From Liquorilactobacillus cacaonum DSM 21116 (GTDB taxonomy: Bacteria > Bacillota > Bacilli > Lactobacillales > Lactobacillaceae), in contig NZ_AYZE01000017.1 of NCBI RefSeq assembly GCF_001436735.1, forward strand, positions 46,903-110,902: a DNA stretch of 64,000 nucleotides. The letters are read 5' to 3'. The position numbers and the translations under genes are program-made. How positions within the stretch are numbered: position 1 is the stretch's first letter; every line of letters starts with the position of its first letter. Under the pieces are notes generated by a model. That model was not told the DNA's origin, made no database searches, and saw only the letters and a program-made list of their open reading frames with translations. Positions 1 to 8,645 of this stretch are shown here, piece after piece.

Positions 1-66
1 TGGGGTTTGACTTAATTTCTAAAATTGAAGACGTATATAAAGTTTTTGTTATGTGTTAGAAATTAA

Positions 67-1869
67 TTAATGAGTATTAAGCTTTTCAGTTAAATGAATA
101 ATTTTGTTAACTGTATCATCAAGAAATTTGATAGTTTGTTCTAATGGTTTTGTTGACGTCATGTCAATGCCTGCAACTTTAGTAGCATCTAAAGGAGCTT
201 TTTGATCACCTAGTTTTAAATAATCAAGCCAAGCAGATACTTTAGAAGCATCATTTTTAATTGTCAAGTACATTTGTGTTGCAACTGTAAGACCTGCGGA
301 ATAAGTGTACGAATAAAGCCCCATGTAATAATGAGACTGACGCATCCATGTTAGAGCGGCGTTATCATCAATTGTGACAGCATCTCCCCAGAATTGTTGG
401 AGGACTTCTTTTTTGATAGCACTTAAACGATCGCCATCAAAACTTTCACCTTGATCTATTAAATGATAGACCTCTCTTTGGTAGGCAGCTTCTAACAAAT
501 GAGTTACGAAGTTATGATAATAAGTATTAGTCAGCATTTTTGTGTATGCAAAACGTTGCATGCGAGGATCATTGTTTTTTTGCAATAATGAATGTGTCAA
601 TAATAGTTCATTGAAAGTAGATGGAGATTCAACGATGTAAGTCGACGGGTTGCATGTAAGAATTGGATTATTAGCTGCTGTGAGCAATGCTTGACCTGCA
701 TGACCTAATTCATGAACCAAAGTGTACAAATCAGCAAATTGATCTGACCAAGACATTAAGATAAATGGATGATTATCGTAAGGGGTTGTTTCAAAACCAC
801 CAGTTTCCTTACCTTTGTTTTGGGGGAAATCTACCCAACGTTCAGAGAATGCTCTCATAATCATATCGTGATATCCTGTTCCAAGAATTTTGATAGCATC
901 AGAAATATAATTAGGAGCATCAGATAGTTTAATTTCAGGAGAAAATTCGGGATCTAAATCAATTTGTAAGTCAGCAAATGAAAGTTTCTTTATGTTGCGT
1001 TCCTTTTTTATTAATTTGACGTACTTTTGCATAACGGGTCCAAATTTATTTATGATTGTATCGATTTGTTGTTCGTAAATATTTCTTGGGATTTCTTGTT
1101 CTGCTAACAAGTAATCTATGACAGAATCATAACCACGCAATGTTGCAAAAGTTTTTTGCTTTGATACTTCTGTATAGTAAATAGCTGCAAGGGTATTCTT
1201 ATATTGATCTAGTGTTTTAGAGAAACTTGCAAAAGCGGCATGCCTAATTTCAAAATTCTCATGATATTGATAAAAGTTTTCATAAAGCACAAAGGACATG
1301 GGGTAGACCTTGCCATTGATACTAAAACTTTCAAACTGCATGTCTGAACTGCGCATTTGAGTATAAATGTTTTCGGGAGAATAAAATGTTGGAGCAAGGA
1401 CTGCAAGTGTTTTTTCAATATTTGGAGCAAGTCTTTGTTTTTTGTTATTTAGATAATGGCGGAAAACAGCACTGTAATCGGGTAAACTAATTGCAAGTTG
1501 TGTAAGGTCATCTTCTGAAAGATCTAATATCTCAGAATCAAAGAAAGATAGTTCAGCAGATAAATGTGCACTAATATTTTCGAATTTGTGTAACCGAGTA
1601 TTCGCATTTGCAGAAGACATATCAACTGATTGATTTAAAAAGGCATAATGTTCAAGCCACTCTCTTTTTTTTGATAAATCTGATAGCTCATTTAAAGCAA
1701 CACCTATAATTTTAGGGTCTGTTAACTTCCCAGTGAATTTTAAAGCAAAAGAATATGATAATTGTTGAAGTTGTTCTACATTTTTGTTGAATTCTTCTTC
1801 GGACTTAAATAGTGTAGAAGTATCCCATGTTAGTTCTTGTAAAACAGTTTCTCTTTTAGGCAATGACAT
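67..1869 (-). CDS. pepF: Oligoendopeptidase F family zinc metallopeptidase (M3B)
   Basis: A cytoplasmic zinc endopeptidase of the M3B family that cuts medium-length oligopeptides, in lactic acid bacteria mainly those brought in by Opp-type importers. The 600-residue length is normal. The catalytic zinc motif HELGH lies at residues 386-390 and the third zinc ligand is expected at Glu414 in the ESPSTFNE segment. There is no signal peptide. The ATG sits behind a strong AAAGGAGG site on the minus strand. It is a single gene, transcribed divergently from the MetA-like gene. Family assignment is secure; which PepF paralogue it is cannot be told here. Confidence 0.95.
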   Translation of the reverse strand: MSLPKRETVLQELTWDTSTLFKSEEEFNKNVEQLQQLSYSFALKFTGKLTDPKIIGVALNELSDLSKKREWLEHYAFLNQSVDMSSANANTRLHKFENISAHLSAELSFFDSEILDLSEDDLTQLAISLPDYSAVFRHYLNNKKQRLAPNIEKTLAVLAPTFYSPENIYTQMRSSDMQFESFSINGKVYPMSFVLYENFYQYHENFEIRHAAFASFSKTLDQYKNTLAAIYYTEVSKQKTFATLRGYDSVIDYLLAEQEIPRNIYEQQIDTIINKFGPVMQKYVKLIKKERNIKKLSFADLQIDLDPEFSPEIKLSDAPNYISDAIKILGTGYHDMIMRAFSERWVDFPQNKGKETGGFETTPYDNHPFILMSWSDQFADLYTLVHELGHAGQALLTAANNPILTCNPSTYIVESPSTFNELLLTHSLLQKNNDPRMQRFAYTKMLTNTYYHNFVTHLLEAAYQREVYHLIDQGESFDGDRLSAIKKEVLQQFWGDAVTIDDNAALTWMRQSHYYMGLYSYTYSAGLTVATQMYLTIKNDASKVSAWLDYLKLGDQKAPLDATKVAGIDMTSTKPLEQTIKFLDDTVNKIIHLTEKLNTH

Positions 1870-2017
1870 TTGAGAGCCTCCTTTTGATTAGTTACTTTTA
1901 TTATCTTATTTAATTTTTAATTATACTAGAAGTTTTTATTATTGAGCGGTAAAATAATAAAATTAATAGTTAGAAATTATTCAGCAGTAGAGATTTGTAA
2001 TAGTTAGGAGAAAGAAA

Positions 2018-2836
2018 TTGGAAACCACGTCTTTAAACATTGGAATTTTAAACATAATGCATGATAAAGTTGATACGAAAAAAAGATTTGATTATGTATT
2101 ATCTCAAAATAATTTTTCAATTAAAGCTACATATTTTTACCCCAAAATGCATTATAAAAATCGTAGAGTGCCTGAAGAAGTGCAAGAGATTGCTCAACCG
2201 TTGGAATTAGCAGAGATAGAAAAGATGGATGGCTTCATAATTACCGGAGCCCCTTTAGAAAAACTAGAATTCCTAGATATTACATATTGGGAAGAATTGC
2301 AGGAATTATTTGATTTTTTGAAAAAATTAAAGATACCGCAATTATATGTTTGTTGGGGAGCAATGGCTGCAGCTAATTATTATTATGGAATTGAGAAACA
2401 AATGTTAACTGATAAGCTATTTGGAATATTTGAACAAGAAGTTTGTGAGAAATCAACATTATTAAAAGGGCTGCCCGTTAATTTTAAGGCCCCCCATGCG
2501 CGTTATGCTGAATTGAATCATGAACAGATTAGCAAAAATGTTAATTTGGAAATTAAAGCAGTTACAAAATCGGGTCATTTATTTTTGGTGGAGTCGAAAG
2601 TTGCTCCCCAGAGTTTTTTATTCGCACATCTTGAATATGGAAAAGATGCATTGACAAAGGAATATCAACGCGAATTAGCTGCTTACCCAGAAAAAAAAGA
2701 CCTTTTAGCAAAGCCTAAAAATTATTATGGAGACTATCTAAATATGGAGAACCCAATTTTTTCATGGGAAATGACACAAAACCTCTTTTTTAAAAATTGG
2801 ATAGGACAAATAAAAGACAACATTGATATAGGATAA
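2018..2836 (+). CDS. metA: Homoserine O-acyltransferase, MetA (HTS) family
   Basis: Member of the glutamine-amidotransferase-like MetA family, which acylates homoserine (with acetyl- or succinyl-CoA) as the entry step to methionine. Visible family features are the TGAPL segment at residues 76-80, the nucleophile Cys112 in the VCWGAMAA segment, the APHARYAE segment near 159, and the catalytic His204/Glu206 in AHLEYGKD, which correspond to the GHPEYD region of Escherichia coli MetA. The protein (272 aa) lacks about 35 N-terminal residues present in E. coli MetA. It starts with TTG at 2018 behind TAGGAG. Acyl donor specificity cannot be deduced. No T-box or SAM riboswitch is visible in the short upstream region. 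Confidence 0.88.
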   Translation: METTSLNIGILNIMHDKVDTKKRFDYVLSQNNFSIKATYFYPKMHYKNRRVPEEVQEIAQPLELAEIEKMDGFIITGAPLEKLEFLDITYWEELQELFDFLKKLKIPQLYVCWGAMAAANYYYGIEKQMLTDKLFGIFEQEVCEKSTLLKGLPVNFKAPHARYAELNHEQISKNVNLEIKAVTKSGHLFLVESKVAPQSFLFAHLEYGKDALTKEYQRELAAYPEKKDLLAKPKNYYGDYLNMENPIFSWEMTQNLFFKNWIGQIKDNIDIG

Positions 2837-2921
2837 TTGTTGGTACAGATTATTGAATAGTAAAGTTGATTTGAAACATTTTTCAGTATAAGATTTGAAT
2901 AATTGTACAAAGTAAATCGGG

Positions 2922-2964
2922 GTCTAGGTCAGAGTTATTACATTTGATTCAGACTCTTATTTTG
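2922..2964 (+). terminator. Probable intrinsic terminator after the metA-like gene
   Basis: GTCTAGGTC at 2922-2930 can pair with GATTCAGAC at 2946-2954 (one mismatch, two GU pairs), followed by TCTTATTTTG. The stem is weaker than the other terminators of the window but shares the GGTC core with several of them. Confidence 0.45.
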
Positions 2965-3067
2965 TATATTGAGGGTTCATTTTTTACAAAGAATCCAGAA
3001 AATAAGATTATAAAACTCAATCATAGTGAAAAAAATGATATGATTAACTTGTAGAAGAAAGAATGAA

Positions 3068-4429
3068 ATGGGGAATGGAATTTTGACAGGCGGTCAGCTG
3101 GCTTCCAATGTATTAATAATAGTTATTGTTTTTTATTTTGCAGCTTTTTTTGTTGGTGCGGAATTTGCACTTGTTCAAACAAGAAAAAGTGCACTTGAAA
3201 GTGCTATTGAGGCTGGAAAAGGAAATAGACGTAAGTTAACAAAAGCATTAAAAATGGTCCAGAATCTGAATGAGTATTTGTCAACTACTCAAGTTGGTGT
3301 AACATTGGCCGGAATTATTTTAGGTTGGGTTGGTGAAGCAACGATTGAGGATATGATTGTTGACGTATTAAAGCTGACTCCTCTTGGGACAACAGCAATG
3401 CATGCGGTTGGAGCATTTTTAGGTGTATTGTTATTGACATACTTGGAGGTTGTTATAACAGAAATTGTTCCCAAAAATTTAAGTATTGAAATGCCTATGC
3501 GAATGATGATGCTTGTTGTAACCCCACTACATTATTTTCATATTCTGTTTTATCCATTTGTTTGGTTACTGAATGTTTCAGCTGCGGGAATTATAAGAAT
3601 GTTTGGATTAACTCCTGCCAATGAGAGTAATGATGTATTAACACAAGCAGAAATTTTAAGACTGTCCAGAAATGCTGTTACAGGCGGTAAGTTAGATAAG
3701 AATGATTTATTATATATGCAACGTGCTTTTGACTTTAATGACAAAATTGCTAAAGATATTATGGTTGACCGAACGAGTATAGAGGTAGTCGATATTACAG
3801 ATTCGGTGAAGAATGTATTAAATAATTATTTGCGTGAAGGCTTTAGTCGATTCCCGGTTGTAGCTAATAATGATAAAGATAGGATATTGGGATATGTCTA
3901 TGTGTATGATTTAATTAGACAGGCGCAAGTTGACGATACTATTTTAGTAAGCAAATTATTGCGCACAATTATAACAGTTCCAGAAGTAACACCAATCCAA
4001 GGCTTATTACAGCAGATGATTCAAAAGCAAACACCAATTGTTGTTGTCTTAGATGAGTACGGTGGTACAAGTGGAATAGTTACTGATAAAGATATTTATG
4101 AAGAATTATTTGGTGTCGTTAAAGATGAGATAGATAATGTTTCTAGTGAATATATTATAAAAAACACAGACGGCAGTTATCGAATTTCAGGGAAAACAAC
4201 CCTTTATGATTTTGAACGCTTTTTTAGAGTAAGAAATAAAAAGTTTGATGAATCTGAAAGTGTCACTATCGCTGGATACTTATTGGAAAACTATAAGGTT
4301 AAAAGAAATGATATTATAACGATCGATCAGTTGGATTTAAAGATAACAGAATTTAATAGAAATTATATTGACTGGTTAGAGGTTAGACCGCATGAGGAAG
4401 CTGTTTCTGATAAGCTTTTAAAGGAATAA
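3068..4429 (+). CDS. CNNM/CorC (HlyC) family membrane protein with CBS pair
   Basis: A DUF21-type membrane protein of the CNNM/CorC family. Residues about 10-195 form the hydrophobic DUF21 domain with several membrane segments and the conserved TTQVGVTLAGI and EVVITEIVPKNLS stretches. Residues about 220-345 form a CBS pair (starting at DIMVDRTSIEVVD), and the C-terminal ~85 residues are a CorC_HlyC transporter-associated domain. The family is linked to Mg2+/Co2+ extrusion, although older annotations call it hemolysin. The length of 453 aa is typical. The ATG at 3068 has only a weak purine-rich site (AGAAAGAA). Substrate is inferred from the family only. Confidence 0.9.
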   Translation: MGNGILTGGQLASNVLIIVIVFYFAAFFVGAEFALVQTRKSALESAIEAGKGNRRKLTKALKMVQNLNEYLSTTQVGVTLAGIILGWVGEATIEDMIVDVLKLTPLGTTAMHAVGAFLGVLLLTYLEVVITEIVPKNLSIEMPMRMMMLVVTPLHYFHILFYPFVWLLNVSAAGIIRMFGLTPANESNDVLTQAEILRLSRNAVTGGKLDKNDLLYMQRAFDFNDKIAKDIMVDRTSIEVVDITDSVKNVLNNYLREGFSRFPVVANNDKDRILGYVYVYDLIRQAQVDDTILVSKLLRTIITVPEVTPIQGLLQQMIQKQTPIVVVLDEYGGTSGIVTDKDIYEELFGVVKDEIDNVSSEYIIKNTDGSYRISGKTTLYDFERFFRVRNKKFDESESVTIAGYLLENYKVKRNDIITIDQLDLKITEFNRNYIDWLEVRPHEEAVSDKLLKE

Positions 4430-4472
4430 TAAGACAGACTAGTTTATTAAATAAGAGAGTGGTGAATTTGTA

Positions 4473-5270
4473 ATGCGCCATATTGAAGCACAACGGATTG
4501 TTGTCAAAATTGGAACGAGTACCTTGACACATTCAAATGGTAAATTAAATCTACAAGCAATTGATCAACTGTGTTATAGTCTGAGTGGATTGGTGAATGA
4601 TGGTAAGGAAATTGTACTAGTTTCATCAGGAGCAATTGGAGTTGGACTAGGACAATTGGGGATAAAAGAGCGTCCAAGCTCTATTCCAGAGCAACAAGCA
4701 CTTGCAGCGATTGGACAAACGCAATTGATGACAGTTTACCAACAACGTTTTTCTGTTTATGGTCAGAAGATTGGTCAAATATTATTGACACATGATGTAA
4801 TGGACTATCCAAAAAGTAGAGAGAATGTTTTGAATACTTTTGAGAATTTATTAAAGTTAAATGTGATTCCTATTGTTAACGAAAATGATACAGTTGCAGT
4901 TGACGAATTGGATCATCATACAAAATTTGGGGATAATGACCAATTATCTGCAATTGTTACTACGTTAATTGATGCTGATTTGTTGGTAATGTTGTCTGAT
5001 ATCGATGGATTTTATGATAAAAACCCTAGAAAGTTTGAGGATGCGAAGCTAATCCAAACAGTTAATACAATTACAGATGAGACTTTTATGAAGGCTAGCG
5101 GTACGGGAACAAAATTTGGAACTGGTGGAATGACAACAAAACTTAGAGCTGCACAAAAAATGTTAACCGAAAATAAAGCAATGATACTTGCGAATGGTGA
5201 GAATCCATCGGTAATTTTTGAAATTTTGAATGGTAAACAAGTAGGAACATTGTTTGTGAATAAGCACTAG
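4473..5270 (+). CDS. proB: Glutamate 5-kinase
   Basis: Phosphorylates L-glutamate to gamma-glutamyl phosphate, the first step of proline synthesis in the cytoplasm. The whole protein (265 aa) is the amino-acid-kinase fold: VVKIGTSTLT near residue 10, SSGAIGVG near 52, NENDTVA near 140, and the GTGGMTTK loop near 213. The C-terminal PUA domain found in E. coli ProB (367 aa) is absent, as is common in lactobacilli and streptococci. It is followed 15 bp downstream by proA, so the two form a proBA operon. Confidence 0.96.
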   Translation: MRHIEAQRIVVKIGTSTLTHSNGKLNLQAIDQLCYSLSGLVNDGKEIVLVSSGAIGVGLGQLGIKERPSSIPEQQALAAIGQTQLMTVYQQRFSVYGQKIGQILLTHDVMDYPKSRENVLNTFENLLKLNVIPIVNENDTVAVDELDHHTKFGDNDQLSAIVTTLIDADLLVMLSDIDGFYDKNPRKFEDAKLIQTVNTITDETFMKASGTGTKFGTGGMTTKLRAAQKMLTENKAMILANGENPSVIFEILNGKQVGTLFVNKH

Positions 5271-5285
5271 GAAAGGAGCAACTTT

Positions 5286-6533
5286 ATGACAATTGATTTA
5301 AATAGTATTGGAATTAAGGCAAAAAGTGCAGCAGATAAATTAAGTCTTGTACCAACAAAAGAGAAAAATAAGATTTTGTTTGAGATGGCCAAAACATTAC
5401 GAAAAAATGTAAAGCAGATTCTTGAAGTGAACCAAAAAGACCTAATAAGCGCAAAAGGAGTTTCTGCAAGCTTTCTTGATCGCCTTACACTGGATGAAGA
5501 CCGAATTGAAAAAGTTGCTCAAGGGTTGGAACAAGTGGCAAAATTGCCAGATCCATTGGGGAATGTTACTAATGGTTGGGTTAATCATGCTGGCTTACAA
5601 ATTATCCAAAAGCGGGTACCATTGGGTGTAGTAGGAATCATTTATGAGGCACGGCCGAATGTAACTGTTGATGCTGCAGCATTGTGTTTTAAGTCAGGGA
5701 ATGCCGTAATTTTAAGAGGTGGGAAAGAAGCATTTAATACCAATTTGAAACTTGTTGAACTTTTGCAAAAAACATTGAGTCAAGAAGGGTATGATGAATC
5801 TGCAATTCAAATTTTGACGGATACTTCACATGAAGTAGCAAATGCTTTTATGCAACTTACGGATTATTTAGATGTTTTGATTCCACGTGGAGGGGCTACA
5901 TTAATAAAAACAGTTGTTCAAAATGCTAAAGTTCCTGTTATAGAAACTGGTGCTGGAAATTGTCATATTTATGTTGATCAAAGTGCAAATCTTCAAATGG
6001 CCAAAAAAATTATTATTAATGCTAAATGTCAGAGACCAGCTGTATGCAATGCTACTGAAAAATTATTAATTCATGAAAGTGTTGCAAAGGAATATCTGCC
6101 TGAAATTGTGAAGGAATTAAAGAATTATAATGTTGAAGTTAGAGCTGATAAAAAGGCACAAGAAATCATGGGGAATGATGTAATAGCGGCTACTGCTGAG
6201 GATTGGGACACAGAATATAACGATTACATTATTGCTGTCAAAGTAGTATCAACGATGGATGAGGCTATTAGGCACATAAATCAACATGGAACAAAGCATT
6301 CTGAGACGATTATTACTAACGATTATGCTAAAAGTCAGCAATTTCTAAATCGGATTGATGCAGCAGCAGTATATGTCAATGCATCTACTAGATTTACTGA
6401 TGGCTTTGAATATGGTTTTGGTGCTGAAATAGGAATTTCAACACAAAAACTGCATGCTCGAGGGCCAATGGGACTTGAGGCTTTAACGACTACTAAGTAT
6501 GTTGTTAGAGGAAATGGGCAGATTAGAGAATAA
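5286..6533 (+). CDS. proA: Glutamate-5-semialdehyde dehydrogenase (gamma-glutamyl phosphate reductase)
   Basis: Reduces the gamma-glutamyl phosphate made by ProB to glutamate-5-semialdehyde with NADPH; the product cyclises spontaneously to pyrroline-5-carboxylate. The 415 aa length is standard. Family landmarks are VPLGVVGIIYEARPNVT near residue 115, the GGKEAFNTN cofactor-binding stretch near 145, and the active-site cysteine in the KCQRPAVCNATEK stretch near 250. GAGNCHIYVD near 222 is also conserved. It follows proB with a GGAGC site, consistent with co-transcription. A proC homologue is not in the window. Confidence 0.97.
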   Translation: MTIDLNSIGIKAKSAADKLSLVPTKEKNKILFEMAKTLRKNVKQILEVNQKDLISAKGVSASFLDRLTLDEDRIEKVAQGLEQVAKLPDPLGNVTNGWVNHAGLQIIQKRVPLGVVGIIYEARPNVTVDAAALCFKSGNAVILRGGKEAFNTNLKLVELLQKTLSQEGYDESAIQILTDTSHEVANAFMQLTDYLDVLIPRGGATLIKTVVQNAKVPVIETGAGNCHIYVDQSANLQMAKKIIINAKCQRPAVCNATEKLLIHESVAKEYLPEIVKELKNYNVEVRADKKAQEIMGNDVIAATAEDWDTEYNDYIIAVKVVSTMDEAIRHINQHGTKHSETIITNDYAKSQQFLNRIDAAAVYVNASTRFTDGFEYGFGAEIGISTQKLHARGPMGLEALTTTKYVVRGNGQIRE

Positions 6534-6599
6534 TAATTACAATAAAAATATAGTATTATTATGGTTTTTTTATTATAATTAAATCAAAAGAAGAAAATT

Positions 6600-6612
6600 G
6601 GAGGCAACCATG
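6600..6612 (+). promoter_or_regulatory. Ribosome binding site that decides the prs start
   Basis: GGAGG directly precedes the ATG at 6610 with normal spacing, whereas the in-frame TTG at 6598 would overlap this site and has no Shine-Dalgarno of its own. Confidence 0.7.
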
Positions 6613-7578
6613 GGCGATAAGAAAGAACAAGCCACTTTAAAGTTATTTGCATTGAATTCTAATCAGGATTTGGCTGAAAAAATAGCAGCTGAGTTAGGAA
6701 CACAATTGTGTGAAGCATCCGTCAAGCATTTTAGCGATGGTGAAATTCAGATAAATATTAATGAGAGTGTTCGTGGTGACGATGTTTTTGTTATCCAATC
6801 AGTATCAGATCCCGTTAATGAGAATTTTATGGAATTGATGATTATGGTGGATGCTCTTAGACGCTCAAGTGCTGGAACAATTAATGTTGTTTTACCTTAC
6901 TATGGTTATGCAAGAGCAGATCGGAAGGCACGACCAAGAGAACCAATTACAGCAAAGTTAATTGCTAATTTTATTCAGTTGGCTGGAGCAGATCGTGTTA
7001 TTACAATGGATTTGCATGCTGGGCAATTACAAGGGTTCTTTAACATTCCAGTGGATCATTTGCTTGCGATTTTTGTGCAAGCTGAGTATTTTAAAAGTAA
7101 GGGAATTACTAGTGATGTCGTAATAGTTGCACCGGATCACAATGGAGTGAAGGCGGCTCGTAATTTAGCAACTTTATTGAAAGCACCGATTGCGATTGTT
7201 GATAAAAGAGATGATGAGGCAAAAGCTGCAGATATGACAGTTATTGGAGAAGTGAATGGGAGACGATGTATAGTCTTTGATGACTTGGTTGATACTGGTA
7301 AAAAATTATCTGATGCATCAGTTGCTTTAAAAAATGCTGGTGCAACAGAAATATATGCATGTGCAACGCATCCAATTTTGTCTGGATTAGCAGTTGATGA
7401 GCTTAAGAATTCTTATTATAAAGAAGTAGTGGTAACAGATACAATTGCAGTTCCTGAAGAAAAAAATTTTGATAAACTTAAGGTGTTATCTGTCTCAAAA
7501 ACGTTCGCAAAGGCAATTGATTTGATTTTTAATAATAAGTCTGTTGATGCATTATTCAATAAAAAGCATACCGTATAA
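6610..7578 (+). CDS. prs: Ribose-phosphate pyrophosphokinase (PRPP synthase)
   Basis: Makes phosphoribosyl pyrophosphate from ribose 5-phosphate and ATP for purine, pyrimidine, NAD, histidine and tryptophan synthesis. The 322 aa class I protein carries the PYYGYARADRKARPREPI catalytic flexible loop, the DLHAGQLQGFF motif, and the PRPP loop FDDLVDTGKKL. I use the ATG at 6610 because GGAGG lies just upstream of it; an upstream TTG adds four residues without a ribosome site. The gene stands alone and ends at a strong hairpin terminator. Lactobacilli often carry two prs paralogues, so this may be one of two. Confidence 0.95.
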   Translation: MGDKKEQATLKLFALNSNQDLAEKIAAELGTQLCEASVKHFSDGEIQININESVRGDDVFVIQSVSDPVNENFMELMIMVDALRRSSAGTINVVLPYYGYARADRKARPREPITAKLIANFIQLAGADRVITMDLHAGQLQGFFNIPVDHLLAIFVQAEYFKSKGITSDVVIVAPDHNGVKAARNLATLLKAPIAIVDKRDDEAKAADMTVIGEVNGRRCIVFDDLVDTGKKLSDASVALKNAGATEIYACATHPILSGLAVDELKNSYYKEVVVTDTIAVPEEKNFDKLKVLSVSKTFAKAIDLIFNNKSVDALFNKKHTV

Positions 7579-7603
7579 ACTTAAATTAAAAAATTATTTA
7601 TAG

Positions 7604-7638
7604 AAGGCTGGGTCAGGTATATTCTGACCTGGCTTTTT
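7604..7638 (+). terminator. Intrinsic terminator of prs
   Basis: AAGGCTGGGTCAG pairs with CTGACCTGGCTTT across a 7-base loop (13 pairs with three GU wobbles), followed by a run of T. It belongs to a recurrent terminator type in this window with a GGGTC core. Confidence 0.88.
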
Positions 7639-7731
7639 AGTTTCTTCTATGGATATATTCCAATAATTGGGATTTCTTTTGATGAACAATAATAATTTAA
7701 CTAATAGGCATATAAATTGAACTATAGTGGA

Positions 7732-7750
7732 AAACCAGTAATACTGGTTT
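7732..7750 (+). promoter_or_regulatory. Perfect 9-bp inverted repeat before the carbonic anhydrase gene
   Basis: AAACCAGTA at 7732-7740 and TACTGGTTT at 7742-7750 form a perfect palindrome around one A, just upstream of the GAGAGGAG ribosome site at about 7760. With only one base between the arms it is better suited to a dimeric repressor operator than to an RNA hairpin. No regulator is known; role is inferred only. Confidence 0.4.
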
Positions 7751-7777
7751 AAGGTTAAAGAGAGGAGAAGTACCTAT

Positions 7778-8428
7778 ATGTTAAACTATGAGCAACAAGA
7801 AAGGTGGTCTAAGATTGTTCCCAATTGGCAATCACCGATAAATATTATTACGACTGATACAATTAAAGAGAAATGGAATAAGGATTTATTAATATTTGAC
7901 GAGGAATATAAATTTATCAATATTTTAAATAAAGGAAATAATTTGCAGTACGATGGCAGAGGGGTAGCGATTATTGAAGGGCGAAAATTCGACTTTCAGC
8001 AGCTACATTTTCACTTTCCTGCGGAGCACCAGATTGATGGGCAAGTGTATCCGATGGAATTACACTTTGTTCATCAAAATATCATTGGTCAAATTACTGT
8101 TGTGGCATTGTTTGTGGAGCTTGGAGATTTTAATCGGGAGTTGGGAGACTTTTTCCGAGATTTTCCAGCTGTTGAAAGTGAAAAAGATCCATTTTCAGCA
8201 AAACTAAGCTTAGATGGATTAATCGGGAATCTTGATTCTGGTGTTTACCATTACTTGGGTTCATTAACGACCCCACCTTTGGTCAAAAATGTGGAGTGGT
8301 GGGTAATTCAAAAGGCAATTACAGTGAGTTCTGAACAACTTGAGGGAATAAAGAAAAGATTTCAGCATAAAAATGCACGTGAAATTCAAAAAGTTAATGA
8401 GCGAAAAGTGATATATTATGAGAATTAA
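7778..8428 (+). CDS. Alpha-class carbonic anhydrase
   Basis: Interconverts CO2 and bicarbonate. The alpha class is recognised by the WQSPINI segment at residues 17-23, and by the zinc histidines His77, His79 and His96 in LHFHFPAEH and MELHFVHQN, matching the three zinc ligands of the vertebrate enzymes. The SLTTPP segment near 167 is the conserved substrate-pocket loop. Unlike most bacterial alpha-carbonic anhydrases it has no signal peptide, so it is predicted to be cytoplasmic and may supply bicarbonate for carboxylases. The gene is monocistronic with its own terminator. A possible operator palindrome lies just upstream of the ribosome site. Confidence 0.92.
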   Translation: MLNYEQQERWSKIVPNWQSPINIITTDTIKEKWNKDLLIFDEEYKFINILNKGNNLQYDGRGVAIIEGRKFDFQQLHFHFPAEHQIDGQVYPMELHFVHQNIIGQITVVALFVELGDFNRELGDFFRDFPAVESEKDPFSAKLSLDGLIGNLDSGVYHYLGSLTTPPLVKNVEWWVIQKAITVSSEQLEGIKKRFQHKNAREIQKVNERKVIYYEN

Positions 8429-8458
8429 TATAATTTTATAGTATCTTTAAAATGTGAA

Positions 8459-8498
8459 TAGCCGCTGGGTCAAAAATAAAATTTTGATGCGGCTTTTT
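8459..8498 (+). terminator. Intrinsic terminator of the carbonic anhydrase gene
   Basis: AGCCGC pairs with GCGGCT and TCAAAAT with ATTTTGA inside it, followed by TTTTTG. It has the same GGGTC segment as the prs terminator. Confidence 0.85.
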
Positions 8499-8608
8499 GT
8501 TTATTATCATTTATGGGTTAACAAAATTGAATAAGTGTTCGAATTGGAAACCTTGTTTTTGCTAAAGTAATATTCAACGGTTACTAGGCAATTATCATAT
8601 CCGTTTTG

Positions 8609-8617
8609 TGATAAAAT
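8609..8617 (+). promoter_or_regulatory. Extended -10 promoter element of rexBA
   Basis: TGATAAAAT at 8609-8617 fits an extended -10 element about 30 bp before the rexB start. No convincing -35 is seen. If real, transcription begins near 8623, which would exclude the in-frame ATG at 8616 as the rexB start. Confidence 0.5.
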
Positions 8618-8645
8618 GTTTGTGACTAGATTAAGGGGGAAGAAA

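Noticed and set aside
1870-2017. A T-box or SAM riboswitch upstream of the metA-like gene
   Set aside because: The intergenic region is short and shows neither the T-box sequence nor conserved stem patterns.
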